Shown here: piece by piece, positions 45,477 to 57,553 of the stretch
Layout: each line of letters opens with the position of its first letter
How positions within the stretch are numbered: the stretch's first letter is position 1
Assembly: GCA_018894105.1 (NCBI GenBank)
Contig: CM032127.1
Span: forward strand, 32,042,260-32,106,259
Source: Jacaranda mimosifolia
Taxonomy: Eukaryota; Streptophyta; Magnoliopsida; Lamiales; Bignoniaceae
Reading direction: 5' to 3'
DNA length: 64,000 nt
The notes under the pieces: generated by a model
Told to the model about the DNA's origin: nothing
The model's database searches: none
What the model saw: only the letters and a program-made list of their open reading frames with translations
Made by a program: the position numbers and the translations under genes

Positions 45477-48400
45477 TGTTGTAATAGTACCTTGCAAGCC
45501 AATTAGATTGGCGTTGTAAACTATTTCACTTGTGATACAATCTTGATTGAATGATATTCTTTAAATGGGTATCTTCATCTTATGCACATATTTACTTCAC
45601 TGGCATTTAGTTGAAGCCCTTAGATCACACAAGACTACGAGACTTGGTCGTGCACTGAGTGGTAATCATGAAATAAGTCTTACACGGTCATGATCTTAAA
45701 TATTTACAAGTCATAGGATCGTATGTGACCAAGGGCATTTAAGATCCGGATAGACTTGCACTAACGATGCATTAATCTAAAGAGTTGGATATTGCTCCAT
45801 TTCTTGAGCAATGCCATGTGAGATATGGGTGCATGTTAGGGTGTTTGTTAGAGTATAAAGAATTGAAGACTTGCCCAGAGAATCTACTAGACAACATAGT
45901 GGCAAGTTCTCTAGCTTATGCTAGTGCATATAATTAGTCCTTTGACTTGAGGATCTATTGTAAACTTGTGTTTAGGTCCTCATGCTTTGACTCTTCCCTA
46001 GCTATGTAGCAGGTCGGTCTGGTAGAGATTGAGTATGAGCTACTTAGATATGGAAGTTTATGAGATCCAAGATGGGATCCGACTCCTCAGCGTTGTGAAG
46101 GGTGAGTACATCTCCTATGTATTCTATAATGATGGATTCCATAAAATACTTGCGCAAGGTAGAATGACAATTTAGAAAATTAGTTTTCCAAAAATGGGGT
46201 CATAAATGTAATCGAACATTGAGAATAGAGATAAAAAATTAAGGCTATTAGAGAGCCGACAAATATCATGCCCTAGGCCTCTTTTAGGAGATAGGAGACA
46301 AAATGACCGTATTTACATGGCACGTGTAGAGCTAGAATAGTGGTCCAAAAACATTCATTTTGGCTACCTAGTTGGGCTTCATGGGCTTCAGGTTAGACAT
46401 CGACTGTGACGATTACGTACGTTTCAATTAATGGATATTAATTAAATTGAGTCAATTAGTTTAATGGAGTTTAAACTAAAGTGAATATTTGATATTCTAA
46501 AGTCACAAATAGTTGTGAGCCATGTCCAATCAATGGTAGAACCTAACAGGTCACACACAAAATCCAAAGGAAGGATTAAGAACTTTTCTTCAATCTAGAA
46601 TCTATCAAACAACAATGCAACTAGAAGGACACAACTTTTGCTCAATCCATATATCTCTAAAAAGTCTAGAAAAATTCCAGTAGATCCTCAACTCTTTAAT
46701 GAAGCTAATATGAAAATTTTAGATCACAACTCCTTCTGGATCTCTTGGAATAAATTTGCCAAGTTACTGCCCTGACTGGTGGTTCTTAAAGGCACAACAA
46801 TCCTATTGTCTTGCTTGCCTCTATCAATATGATACACACACCAATGCCATTTCCAATTTCTCCTCAATATTAGCTGGAGATAAAGAAGAGAAATGAGAGC
46901 TTGAAGGCTGATTTAGGGGTTGGAGAGAAAGAGAGAAATGGAGCTTCAACTCATGAGTCAACACTTTGGGGGAGGAAAAATGCAAGAATCTAATTCTTCA
47001 CATAGATTTCAATGTGGCTGCCCATTCTCACCTTTATATCTATATATAGAGGGAGGAGCCCACTTGCATTGCAAGTTGGCAAATTCAAATCAAATTTGGA
47101 TTTTTTATGCATTTCAATCTAATTTCAAATTAATTAAATGCCACACCAAATGAATATTTCATTCGAATTTTTCCTCCAAAATTTATTCTTTTCATTAATT
47201 AAATTAACACTTTATTTATTTAATTAATCATTGACTTAACTCTTATCAATTAGCTTAACTCTTTAAACTAAAAATTGTTAACTTAACTCTTTAAGTTGAC
47301 TTGACCTATTGATGGTCATGTGGCACCAAATAATTAACTCCTTAATTATTGGTCTAATTTAACTCCTTAAATTATTTGGTCAATTTAACAATTAAATCAA
47401 TCAAGCCAAAATTGACCTCAATTTTTAGTCACCCCAAAATCGGTCATATGTAGTAAGTTTCTAATAGTTAGAAAAATTTCTCCATCAACTAGGAAATGCA
47501 ATTAGCTTTTATGTGTGACCCAATAGGTTCTATCATTCATTGGATATAGGTTCACAACTCCTTGTGGCTTTTGAATATCATATATTCATTTTAGTTTAAA
47601 CTTCTTTAAACTAATAGACTCAATTCAATTAATCTCCATTAATTGAAGAATACCCAATCTCCATGGTCGATGTCCAATCTCAAGCATATAGAGCCCAACT
47701 AATTAGATGAAATGAATGATTTTGGAGAACCATTATAGCTCTATGAGTACCATGCAAATATAGTCCTTTTGCCTCCTATCTCATGAAAGAGGTCTAGGGC
47801 AAGATATTTGTTAACTCCTTAGTAACCTTGATACTATGTCTTTATTCCTAATGTTCAATTCCACTTTATGACCTCATCTTTGGAAAACTCATTTCCCAAG
47901 TATTTCTTGGAACCGATCATTATAGAATTCAATAGGAAATGTATTTGCCCTTCATAATGACGAGAAGTCGAATTCCATCTTGGATCTCACAAACCTCCAT
48001 ATGTAAGTAGCTCATGCCCATTCACCACCTGAACGGCCCGCTAAGTGACCAAGGAGGAGTCAAAGCATGAGGATCTAAACACAAGGTTACCATAGATCCT
48101 CAAGTCAAATGACTAATTATATGTACTACCGTAAGATGGAGAACTTACCACTCTATCTATCTAGTGATTCTCTCGGTGGGCCTTAAATGCCTTGTTCCCT
48201 AACAACTACCTACTAACATGCACCCATATCACATGTGGGATTGCTCATGGAACGGTGCAACATCTAACCCTTGGATTTATGCATCGTTAATATAAGTCTA
48301 TCTAGATCTTAGATGCACTATCTCCTAAAATATTATGACTTGAAAGATTTAAAATCATGACTATGTAAGACTTATTCCATGATCACTACCCAATGCATGA

Positions 48401-49735
48401 CCAAGTTCTATAGTCTTATGTGATCTAAAGGTTCAACCAAATGCCAGTGAAGTAGTAATGAGCATAAGATGAAGATGGCCATATAATGAATATCATTTAA
48501 TCAAGATTGTATCACAAGTGAAATAGTTTACAATGCCAATCTAATTGGCTTGCGGGGCATTATTTCAACATATCCTAGGCGATGAAGGAGAATTCTCTAA
48601 GAGTTAGAAAAATTCCTACATGACCAATTTGGAGATTCACTGATTCACAAAATGTTGTGCTCATTTTTTACTTGAACAATTTAATTGTTAAATTGATCAA
48701 AGTAATTTAAGGAGTTAAATTAAGACCAATAACTAAGGTGTTAATTATTTGGTTCTACGTGACTATCAATTGGTCAAGTTAACTTAAGGGGTTAAGTTAG
48801 CAATTGTCAGTTTAAAGTGCTAAGCTAATTGACTTAAAGAGTTAAATCAAGATAATTAATTAAATTAAAGAAGTTTAATTTAATTAAAATGGAGAATTAA
48901 TTTCGTAGGAAATTTTCAAATGAAATGTTCATTTGGTGTGAATTAGAATTTATTTGAATCATATTTCATAACATGAAATGAAGATTCCGAATGAAATTCA
49001 AATTCACACAAAATTCAAATTCTAATCAAGTGCTAACTTGCAATACTAAGTTGGTGGTCACCCCTTAAGGAAGGTGTGATTCCACCTTGGCATCACACCA
49101 TCCTCACCATATATATAGGTATAGAGGGAGAGAGGGGTGAATATCAAGATTTAAGTGTGACGAATTAGATTCTCTCCACTTTTCCCTCCAATCTTCAAGT
49201 ATTGCTTCATGTGTTGAAGCTTCACTTTCCTTTCTTCTCCTACCTCCAAATCATCCCATCATCATTGTGATTCTTCTCTATATTCTCCAGATATTGTTGA
49301 GGAGAATAGGCTATTGCATTGGTATGTGGATCTTAACATTAGAGGCAAGACAATTGGATTGCTCACCTTTGGAGATCTAATTTCTGGCAGACTTGGAGGC
49401 AGTTTTGGGTGGACTTTTCAAGTTTTGATTGAGTGGAATTTTGAACTATAGATCCATCAAGGTGTTGTTGAGTTCTAGTAAAATTTTCAGCTCAATCAAG
49501 AATCGTTTGGTTGGGGACATTCGGTCGCTTCTCTGTTGTGCTGCTGGGAGATAACTTCCAAATGTTAAAGTGTTTCTTCTAGATTCCTTAGTTTTTTAGC
49601 AAAATAAAGTAATTATCATACCAAATCTGAATCAATGGCATGTTTAGATACTTGTTATCATGTGTAGCTCAGTTAATTTTCATTTTTAATGCTTTGATTA
49701 TTGGATCCTATGGCTACATGTGACTTTATTTACCA
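45477..49735 (+). repeat. R5 3' LTR, split by solo LTR S4
   Basis: 45477-46565 and 48571-49735, together about 2.25 kb. It starts TGTTGTAATAGTACC and ends near TTTATTTACCA. It pairs with 23952-25852 by shared variants. The palindrome is retained at about 49072-49098 with one mismatch (GGTGTGATTCCA arm), followed by ATATATATAGG. Confidence 0.82.
46566..48570 (-). mobile_element. S4: solo LTR in R5's 3' LTR
   Basis: About 2.0 kb of minus LTR ending GGCATTATTTCAACA at 48570. The R5 LTR resumes with TATCC at 48571, and AATCC precedes S4 at 46561-46565, a 4 of 5 target-site match. The left end (AAAGGAAGGATTAAG) does not show a clear TGAAGG start, so some terminal bases may be lost. Confidence 0.75.
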
Positions 49736-50155
49736 TTATGGCTATCTAGTGGATTCTCTAAGCTGACCTTTAGTGAACTTGTTCTCTAACAAGCACCCAC
49801 TAATATGCACCCATATCTTATATGGATTGATCATGAAATGGAGTAATATCTAACTCTTGGATTTATGCATCGTTAGTACAAGTCTTACTGGATCTTAGAT
49901 GCCCTGTCTCATAAGATCCTACAACTTGGAAGATTTAATATCATAACCATGTAAAACTTGTTCATGATCACCACGCAGTGCATGACCAAGTCCCGTAGCC
50001 TTGTGTGATCTAAGGGTTTCAACCAAATGCCAGTGAAGTAATACAAGCATAAGACGAAGATGGCCATTTATAATGAATATCATTCAATCAAGAATGTATC
50101 ACAAGTAAAATAGTTTATATGTCAATCTCATTGGTTGCTGGGCACTATTCCAATA

Positions 50156-50340
50156 TACCTAATCTTGTTAAGAATATTATTTCTATTCCCATTTTGGATA
50201 ACAAGGGACATGATTTTTCAATATCTAATGGGAATTTGAAAGCATTAAAGAATGATTTTTTAATTGCACAAGGTACATTAAACAATGGATTGTACATATT
50301 GGATTCCCAACCTTAATTGATACACATTCAATTAAGTAAA
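50156..50340 (+). pseudogene. R4 protease remnant, second part
   Basis: Continues the protease interrupted at 21946: NLVKNIISIPILDNKGHDFS, ISNGNLKALKN and GTLNNGLYILDSQP, then a stop at 50314-50316. This separation by S2 and its nested load is the key evidence that R4 spans both sides. Confidence 0.85.
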
Positions 50341-50912
50341 GAAAAGTTAGATATCCAAGAAGATGCCATCTTGTGGCATGCAAGACTTGAGCATATATCT
50401 AAAAATAGAATAAGCAAGTTAGAAGCTCTCAAAATACTAAATGTTAGTGGCATTGAGGATCTTCCTACTTGTGAATCTTGTTTAAAGGGAAAAATGATAA
50501 TGGCTCATTTTGAAGGATAATTGGAGCGAACCACAAGTTCTTTGGATATGATCCATACTGACATATCTAGCCCACTAAGAGTTAGTGTGAGAGGAGGCTA
50601 TTCTTATTTCATTGCCTTCAACAGTGATCACGCTCAATTATGACACGTGTTTCTTATGAAGTATAGGCCTCTGAAGCCTTTGAAAAGTTCAAAGAGTATA
50701 GGTATGAAGTAGAAAAGCAAAAGGGACTTAGTATTAAAGCTCTTCGATCGGATAGAGGAGAAGAATACTTAAGTACCAAATTCTTGGATTATTTAAAGAA
50801 AAATGGGATTCTTTCTCAATAGACCCTACCTGGCACACCCCAACACCAAAGAGTAGCCGAAAGGAGAAATCGTATCTTGTTGGGCATGGTACATTCAATG
50901 ATGAGCTTTTTC
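50341..50912 (+). pseudogene. R4 integrase remnant, truncated
   Basis: 50317-50520 includes LWHARLEHISKNRISKLEAL and CESC: the HHCC ligands are His, His, Cys, Cys. The core follows with stops: TDISSPLRVSVRGGYSY (first Asp present), then KALRSDRGEEYLSTKFLDY with the second Asp in a good context, and VAERRNRILL with the Glu. It ends inside the MMSFF block at 50912, where minus LTR sequence (F1) starts. The shared bases CTTGAC at the join suggest an illegitimate junction. Confidence 0.83.
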
Positions 50913-51338
50913 TTGACTAATTGATTATTATGTGACATCAATTAAATTAACTCTTTAATTTAATTGGCATAATTTAACTCCTCAAATTATTTTGATTAAT
51001 TTAACACTTAAATTAATCAAGTCAAGATGACCAATTGAAGTAGCCACTCATCTTTCTAACCCTTTAGAAAATTCCTCATATTGAATAAGAGCTTCCTATA
51101 GACTTTTGTGTGTAACCCATTAGGTTGATCCATTTATTGGACATTGGCTCACAACTCATTGTAATATTTTGAATATCGAAATATTCACATTAGTTTAAAT
51201 AAACTCCTTTAAACTAATAAATCTTTCAATTAATCTCCATAAATCAAAGAGTACCCAATCTCCATGGTCGATATCTAGCAACAAGCCCATGGAGCCCAAC
51301 TAATTGGATGAATGAATTATGACTTGATAAACTACTAT
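50913..51338 (-). repeat. F1: minus-strand LTR fragment
   Basis: Starts in the GTTAA-rich middle of an LTR (TTGACTAATTGATTATTATG) and runs to the block after CCCATGGAGCCCAACTAATTGG, where R8's LTR begins at 51339 after ACTAT. Neither LTR terminus is present. The rest would lie right of R8, outside the window. Confidence 0.8.
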
Positions 51339-53422
51339 TGAAAGAAGGTGTAAGCCAAGGATCTAATTATAAATTAATTCAAAATTGAAATAAGACTTGA
51401 TTATATCTCTCCAAGGATCCAATTCATGCTACTAAAGTGGATTTAAGTCAGAAAATTACCTAGACAGAAAATTCCAATGAAAGAGATGAAGAGTTGCTTG
51501 ATCTTTTCAATGCAGTCTCCTCCTGGTGCAGTAGTTTCATGACAACGGTTGCCTATCCAAAATGCCTTGGAATCGGCTAAAATTTGGACACAAGATCATC
51601 AACACCTTGATAAACCTTCAGTAAAATATGCAACTAAAATAGAAACTTGGAGTTCACTCCAGAAATGCCTCCAATTCACTGGACTGCAATGAATCTCCAA
51701 AAACAAGCAATCCAAATGTATTGCCTCTAATGTGATAGTCCACACACCAATGGCAAATCCAAATTCCTTCTACGTCAGCTAGAAAATAGAGATAAAATGA
51801 AGAGGATGAAGGCTGAATTTGGAGAGAGGGAGAGGTGAAGAAAATGTGAAGCCTCAACACATATGTGAATCACAAAATTGGAGACAAAAGTGAATCTAAC
51901 AATTAGATCTAGATTTTGCCAACTAAGCTAGCTTATGGCCAGCTCAATATCCTCATATAGAGGGAAGGAAAATGTGATTCTAGTTGGCATCACACCTCCC
52001 TTGAGGTGCCACCTAAGCAAGCAAGTTGCATGTGAAATCACATTTTACTTGTATTTGAATTTCATTTGGAATCTTCATTTCATCTCATGAAATGTCATCC
52101 AAATAAATTCAAATGCACACTAAATGAACTCTTTCATCTTGAATTTCCCTCCAAATTAATTCTTCACATTAATTAAATTAACCCCTTAGTTTAATTAATT
52201 AACATTGACTTAACTATTTAAGTCATTTATCTTTACTCTTTAAGTTAGAAGATGTTAACTTAACTCCTCAAGTTAACTTGACCAATTGATAATCATATGG
52301 CACCAATTAAATTAACTCCTTAATTTTATTGGTCTAATTTAACTCCTTAAATTATTTAGATCAATTAAACAGTTAAATTGATAAAGCCACAATGACCAAA
52401 AAATTGTGTCAACCGTTTTCCTTCCAAAATCGGTCATGATGGAATTTTTCTTACTCTTACAAAGTTCCTTTCTTCAAGTAGGATTTCCAATTAGCTTTTG
52501 TGTGTGACCTATTAGGTTCTACCATTCATTGGGCATTGGCTCACAACTCTCGTGACTTGTAGAATATCAAAATATTCACATTAGTTTAAACTCTTTTAAA
52601 TTAATGACTCAATTCAATTAATCTCCATTAATTGAAAAGTACCTAATCTCCATGGTCAGTGCCTAACCTCAAGAACATGGAGCCTAACTAATTGCCTGAA
52701 TGAATATGCTTTTGGAGAATCATTCTAGCTCTACGCTTACCATTCAAACACGATCATTCGATCTCCTATCTCCCGAAAGAGGCCTAGGGCAAGATATTTG
52801 CTGGCTCCCTAATAGCTTTGATGATATGTTTCTATTCCTAGTGTTTAATTCCAATTTATAACCTAAGCTTTAGAAAACTCTTTTTCCAAATTGTCATACT
52901 GCCTTGCGCAAGGACTCCTTGGAATCCATTATTATAGAATACATATGAGATGTACCCGCCCTTCACAATGATGAGGAGTCAGATCCCATCTTGGATCTCA
53001 CAAACCTCAATACGTAAGCTTAACCCGAAAAACCCGCAAAGTGGTCAAGGAAAAATCAAATCATGATAACTTAAGCACAAGGTTACCATAGATCCTCAGG
53101 TCAAAGGACTAATTATATGCACTAGCGTAAGCTGGAGAACTTTGCCACTATCGACTTGCCACTATAGCTGTTTGATGGATTCTCAAGATGGGTCTTCAGT
53201 GAACTTGTTCTCTAACAAGCACCCATATGTGGTCTTCTCATTAAATGGAGCAACAACTAACCCTTGAAATTATGCAACGTTAGTGCAAGTCTATTTGGAT
53301 CTTAGATGCCTTGTCTCATAAGATCCTACAACTTGGAAGACTTAAGATCACGACCACATAAGACTTCTTTAATGATCACCACCCAGTGTATGACCAAGTC
53401 CTACAGTTTAGTTTGATGTAAG

Positions 53423-55664
53423 TGTTGGAATTGTGCCTAGCAAGCCAATCAGATTGGCCTTGAAAAAGATATTTCCTTACAAAACAATCTTGGTTGAATG
53501 ATATTCTTTATATGACCACATTCATCTTATGCTTTATATTACTTCACTTGTATTTGGATGAAGCCCTTAGATCACACATGACTATGGGACTAGGTCCAAT
53601 GACCGTGGAATAAGTCTTACATGGTCGTGATCTTAAATCTTCCAAGCCATAGGATCTTAAGAGTTGGGGTATCTAAGATTTGGATAAACTTGCACTAACG
53701 ATGCATAAATCCAAGAGTTGGATATTGCTCCATTCCATGAACAATCTATTTGAGATGCAAGTGTATGTTAGCGGGTGCTTGTTAGAGAACAAGGCACTGA
53801 AGACCCTCCGAAGAATCTACTGATAGCTATAGTGGAAAGTCGATAGTGGTCAATTCTTCCGCTTACGCTAGTGCATATTATTAGTCCTCTGTTATGAGGA
53901 TCCATGGTACCATTGTGTCCGGTACTCATGCTTTGACTCTTCCTTGACCACTTAGTGGGTCTTTCAGGTTGAGGTTAGGTATTAGCTACTTGGTATGGAG
54001 ATTTTTGAGATCCAAGATGGAATCTGACTCATCGCTTTTGTGAAGGGTGGTGTATCTTCTATGTGTTCTATAATGATTGATTCTAAGAAATCCTTATGAA
54101 AAGTGGTGTGATAATTTGGAAAAGGAGTTTTCCAAAGGTGAAGTCACACAAGGGAATCGAACATTGAGAACGGAGATATAGTATCAAGATTATTAGGGAG
54201 CCAACAAATATCTTGCCTCAGGCCTCTTTCAGGAGTAGGAGACAGAAGAACTGTATTTGCATGGAACGCATAGAGCTATGATGGTTCTCCAAAATATTCA
54301 TTTTGGCCAATTAGTTGGGCTCCATGCACTTGAGGTTGGACATCGACCATGGAGATTGAGTACTCTTCAATAATGAGATTAATTGAATCAAGTCGATTAG
54401 TTTAAAAGGAGTTTTAAACTAAAATGAATATAAGATATTCAAAAAGTCACAAAGAGTTGTGAGCCCATGTCCAATGAATGGTAGAACCTATTGGGTCACA
54501 CACAAAAGCCAAATAGCTTCCAAAATTGGTAGAGCGACTTTTCTAAGTGTTAGAAAATTCACACTTTGGTGACTGATTTTTAAGGTTCCAATCCAACTGT
54601 CAACTTTGGTTTGATTAATTTAAATGTTAAATTAATCAACTAATTTAAGAGTTAAATTAGACCAATAATTAAGGTGTTAATTATTTGGTATCATGTTGAC
54701 CATCAATTGGACAAGTTGACTTAAAAAGTTAAGTTGACTAATTTAAGCTTAGTAGTTAAGCTTGTTTGATTTAAGAGTTAAATCAAAGGTTGATTAATTA
54801 AATTAAAGGGTTTAATTTAATTACTGGGAAGAATAATTTTTGGAGGGAAAATTTAAATGAAGTATTCAATTAAGTTGTCATCTTAATTAATTGGGAATTA
54901 GATTCCAAATGAAATTTAAACGCACTTGAAATTCAAGTAAGAATTGAATTTGAATTTTGCCAACTTGGCATGTCACCTGGGCGGTCACCTTGAGGAAGGT
55001 GTGATGCCAGCTTGCATCACACCTTCCACCCTCTATATATAGATATAGAGGGTGTGTGAAATTCAGATATAAGCTGCTGAAAGTGTGAGAATTAGATTCT
55101 TTCATTCCCTCCAAAATCTCTCTCTCCATACATAGCATCATGTGTTGAAGCTTTGCATCTCTTCTTCTTTCCAACCTAAAAATTGGCCTCCTCTACCTCA
55201 TTTTATCCTATCTAACTGCAGATTCTAGTGAGGAGAAATTGGAAGATTATTTGGTGTGTGGATCGTATCAATAGAGGTAAGGCGATTGACTTGCTTGGTT
55301 TTGGAGATCCATCTGCAGTAGCTTTCGGTTGATGAATTTTTATGGAGCGATCCAAAATTATTTTTTGCCCTAATTTTTCATAGTAGCTTACTATATGTGT
55401 GTAGGTGTTCCATATTTAAATTCATGAATTTTGGAGCAGATTGGCCTGGGAAATTGTTGTCATCTTTCCATTGTGCCAATTCCACACAGTTTTTGGACTT
55501 GTGATAGATAGTTGATCTTCTCCTTGATTTTGAGCTACAAGAGATAATTATTCATCCTAATCTAGATCTATAGCATGTATAGATCCTTGAAAGCTCGAAT
55601 AGCTTAGTTAACTTCAAGCTTATGAAGTTTTGATTTGTGGATACTAATGCTACTCTAACCTTCA
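53423..55664 (+). repeat. R9 5' LTR
   Basis: 2,242 bases, TGTTGGAATTGTGCC to GCTACTCTAACCTTCA. TATA and palindrome at 54998-55052. The donor-like site is lost here (AGAG|ATAATT at about 55541-55550), whereas the 3' LTR keeps AGAG|GTAATT. Confidence 0.95.
54998..55052 (+). promoter_or_regulatory. R9 5' LTR palindrome and TATA box
   Basis: GGTGTGATGCCA faces GCATCACACC at 54998-55023, with one G of the right arm lost. At 55029-55052 lies a self-complementary run, CCCTCTATATA…ATATAGAGGG, containing TATATATAG at 55034-55042. Confidence 0.58.
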
Positions 55665-55666
55665 AA

Positions 55667-55679
55667 TGGTATCGGAGCC
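55667..55679 (+). other. R9 primer binding site
   Basis: TGGTATCGGAGCC, one change from the canonical initiator tRNA-Met site, two bases after the LTR. Confidence 0.92.
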
Positions 55680-57553
55680 TTTTTCATGATATGTTTTGGA
55701 TTTTTGTTTGATTGATTCATGTGATGAATTGATCAATATCACCAAACACTTGATCCAACCCATGGATTGGAGTGTTTGGATGATGATGCTTGTGACTCTA
55801 TTGCTTGATGAATTGATAGCATGCTATTATGTTGATTTATGTTTTAGTATGTTTCAATTTATAGTGATAAATGTTGAATGTTGATTTAGCATTTGTTGAT
55901 GTTATATGGTGATATAGCATGTTGATATTTGATCAAAAGAGTTTTGGTCATTTTTGGATCCAACTTGATTGGAGTTGCATTGGAGATTTTGTAGAATATG
56001 ATTCTAGCTTTCTCTAATTTTTGAAGGCATAATTGGGCACTTGAATTTTCTTTTTTAATAGAGGTTTTAAATATGGAAATTCATCTATAATGTGTGTTTC
56101 AATGTTGATAACATGTGCTAAAACTATTGTTGCATGAAAGTTGAGTGGAAAACATTTGATTCACTTGGAAGCCCCAAAATAGTAGGTTGCCGAGCTACAG
56201 CCGGACACTGGCTGAGTGCTTTGCCCATGTTGTGCATGCAGCCTACCCATCCGTGCGACCAGGCTGGGCGGCAGCCCCTGTTTGGTGGTTTTGATGAATT
56301 TTGAGTGATTTTTCCAACTCCTTTTGTGCTTGAAATGTTTTTGTACCACACATGGTAGATGCAAAATGTTGTGCAAGTTCTCAAAGCTATGTTTGACATT
56401 TTTGAATGCCTTTGAAAATTGGTTGAAGTTTGTCTTCCAATAATGGCATAAATGTTATGCTCGTTCAATTATTTGTTTATGGGATAAGTTTTTAATTGAT
56501 GGAATCAATTGTTAATTCTAGATTTATTTATTATTTATTTAATTGTTGAATAGATGATGAATGAAAGGGGATGATTTTCAATTTGTTGAAATGAGTTGTA
56601 TTAAATTGAGGCTTGCATGCCTCTTAATTTCTACCTTATAATTGTTATGAGAGTAGAATTACTAGGAGTGAGGATTTCCTACTTGTGTAAAAGTTACATG
56701 GAGCAATGGAGGCATGGAGACTTTCGAAAGCCCATGAATGTATGGGATACAATCATGTAATAACTAAATTTAATCAACCTACCTAAAATCAACTAGGTGG
56801 TGCACCTATGGCTTTAAGTGCACCAATTGGTTAGGCTCATAGTCATCCCACCCTAGGAGTATGCTAGGCGCATATACTTATTTATGTTTTCCATATCCTA
56901 TTATGTATGAGATGCATATTTAAGATATAGAAAACCTAAATAAAAAGATAAAATGATGAGATCTTTGCAAGCAAAAACTCACCACATAGAATGTCTAAGT
57001 GATTTTCAAATATTAAGCAAAAACCCATGACGATGCTACCACCTTTGTTTGATATACATTCGGTCATGGGGGCCATACTTAGGTGGAAAGCTGTGACCAT
57101 ACACTTTGCATGAGATACACTTTTGATTTGGGAATGCCTACACATTATACACTCAGTCATGGGGGATGTTATGGCGTCCGTCTCGAATCGAAGTTTGATT
57201 GGTAGGTTTGACTTAACACCGAGTAATATAGAGGTCATCCATCAGGGGATCTACATGAAATAGTGAGGCAAAATATATTAAGAGTTGCATGAGATGCAAA
57301 AAGCAAAAGTTGCTTACCATTAGATTGCTCATGGATATACATCCGGTCACGCGGGTCCACTTGCAAGTCTTTGGGATCTTGATTCTCACTAGGAAATATG
57401 ATTTCCTGAGTTCTTCTAGAGGGTGAAGGATTTGATAAAATAATAGGAGGAAAACATGGTTGAAAGACCATGAATATGTTTTTAATGTCAAATCAATCAC
57501 ATGCTTATATTTTTTTTTCGCCTCTTCTAGATTTTCAAAATCTTCAATAAAAA
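55680..57553 (+). other. R9 leader (1.87 kb)
   Basis: Untranslated. GC-rich island at 56188-56280, about 520 nt after the PBS, between conserved AT-rich blocks. The acceptor-like tract ATTTTTTTTTCGCCTCTTCTAG ends at 57530 (only its last 12 bases are needed: TCGCCTCTTCTAG-like), 24 nt before the gag ATG. Open frames on either strand inside this stretch have no counterpart in the other leaders and are taken as chance. Confidence 0.78.

Larger units (their letters stand above)
23952..49735 (+). mobile_element. R5: copia element inserted in S2 (outer member of a chimera)
   Basis: R5's 5' LTR (23952-25852) and the LTR at 45477-49735 share variants not found in neighbours, such as AGTACC…GCAAGCCAATTAGATTGG and TATTCTTTAAATGG. 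They are therefore the two LTRs of one element. Its 5' LTR is interrupted by R6, and the internal region between 39955 and 45476 now follows R6's LTR, so R5 and R6 share one internal region. Confidence 0.72.
21947..50155 (-). mobile_element. S2: solo LTR in R4 protease, split by R5
   Basis: The minus LTR occupies 21947-23951 and 49736-50155. The two parts join at ACTTGC/CATTATGG, matching the uninterrupted LTRs. Flanks are CACCT (21942-21946) and TACCT (50156-50160), a near-perfect 5-bp target duplication. Summed length is about 2.42 kb, of which 180 bases are an internal tandem duplication, leaving a normal LTR length. No PBS or internal region belongs to it. Confidence 0.82.
16654..50912 (+). 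mobile_element. R4: copia element split by a 28-kb nested stack
   Basis: R4 consists of a 5' LTR, PBS, leader, gag and the start of protease (16654-21946). It then resumes at 50156 with the remainder of protease and the integrase N-terminus, up to 50912. The two halves join in the middle of a conserved protease block (…VLDLCYYTP / NLVKNIISIPILDN…). The insert boundaries carry CACCT and TACCT. R4 sits in the LTR of R3 after the bases GTTCT. Its right part is cut off at 50912 by minus LTR fragment F1. Confidence 0.85.

Noticed and set aside
56124..56468. Minus-strand open frame of 114 aa in R9's leader (and similar ones at 34233-34554)
   Set aside because: It crosses the hypervariable GC island. 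The equivalent frames in other leaders differ in strand, length and sequence, so GC-rich sequence lacking stops explains them.
57213..57500. Minus-strand open frames in R9's leader (95 and 78 aa, and 56936-57238)
   Set aside because: Not conserved in R4, R2 or R6 leaders; antisense frames in AT-rich sequence.
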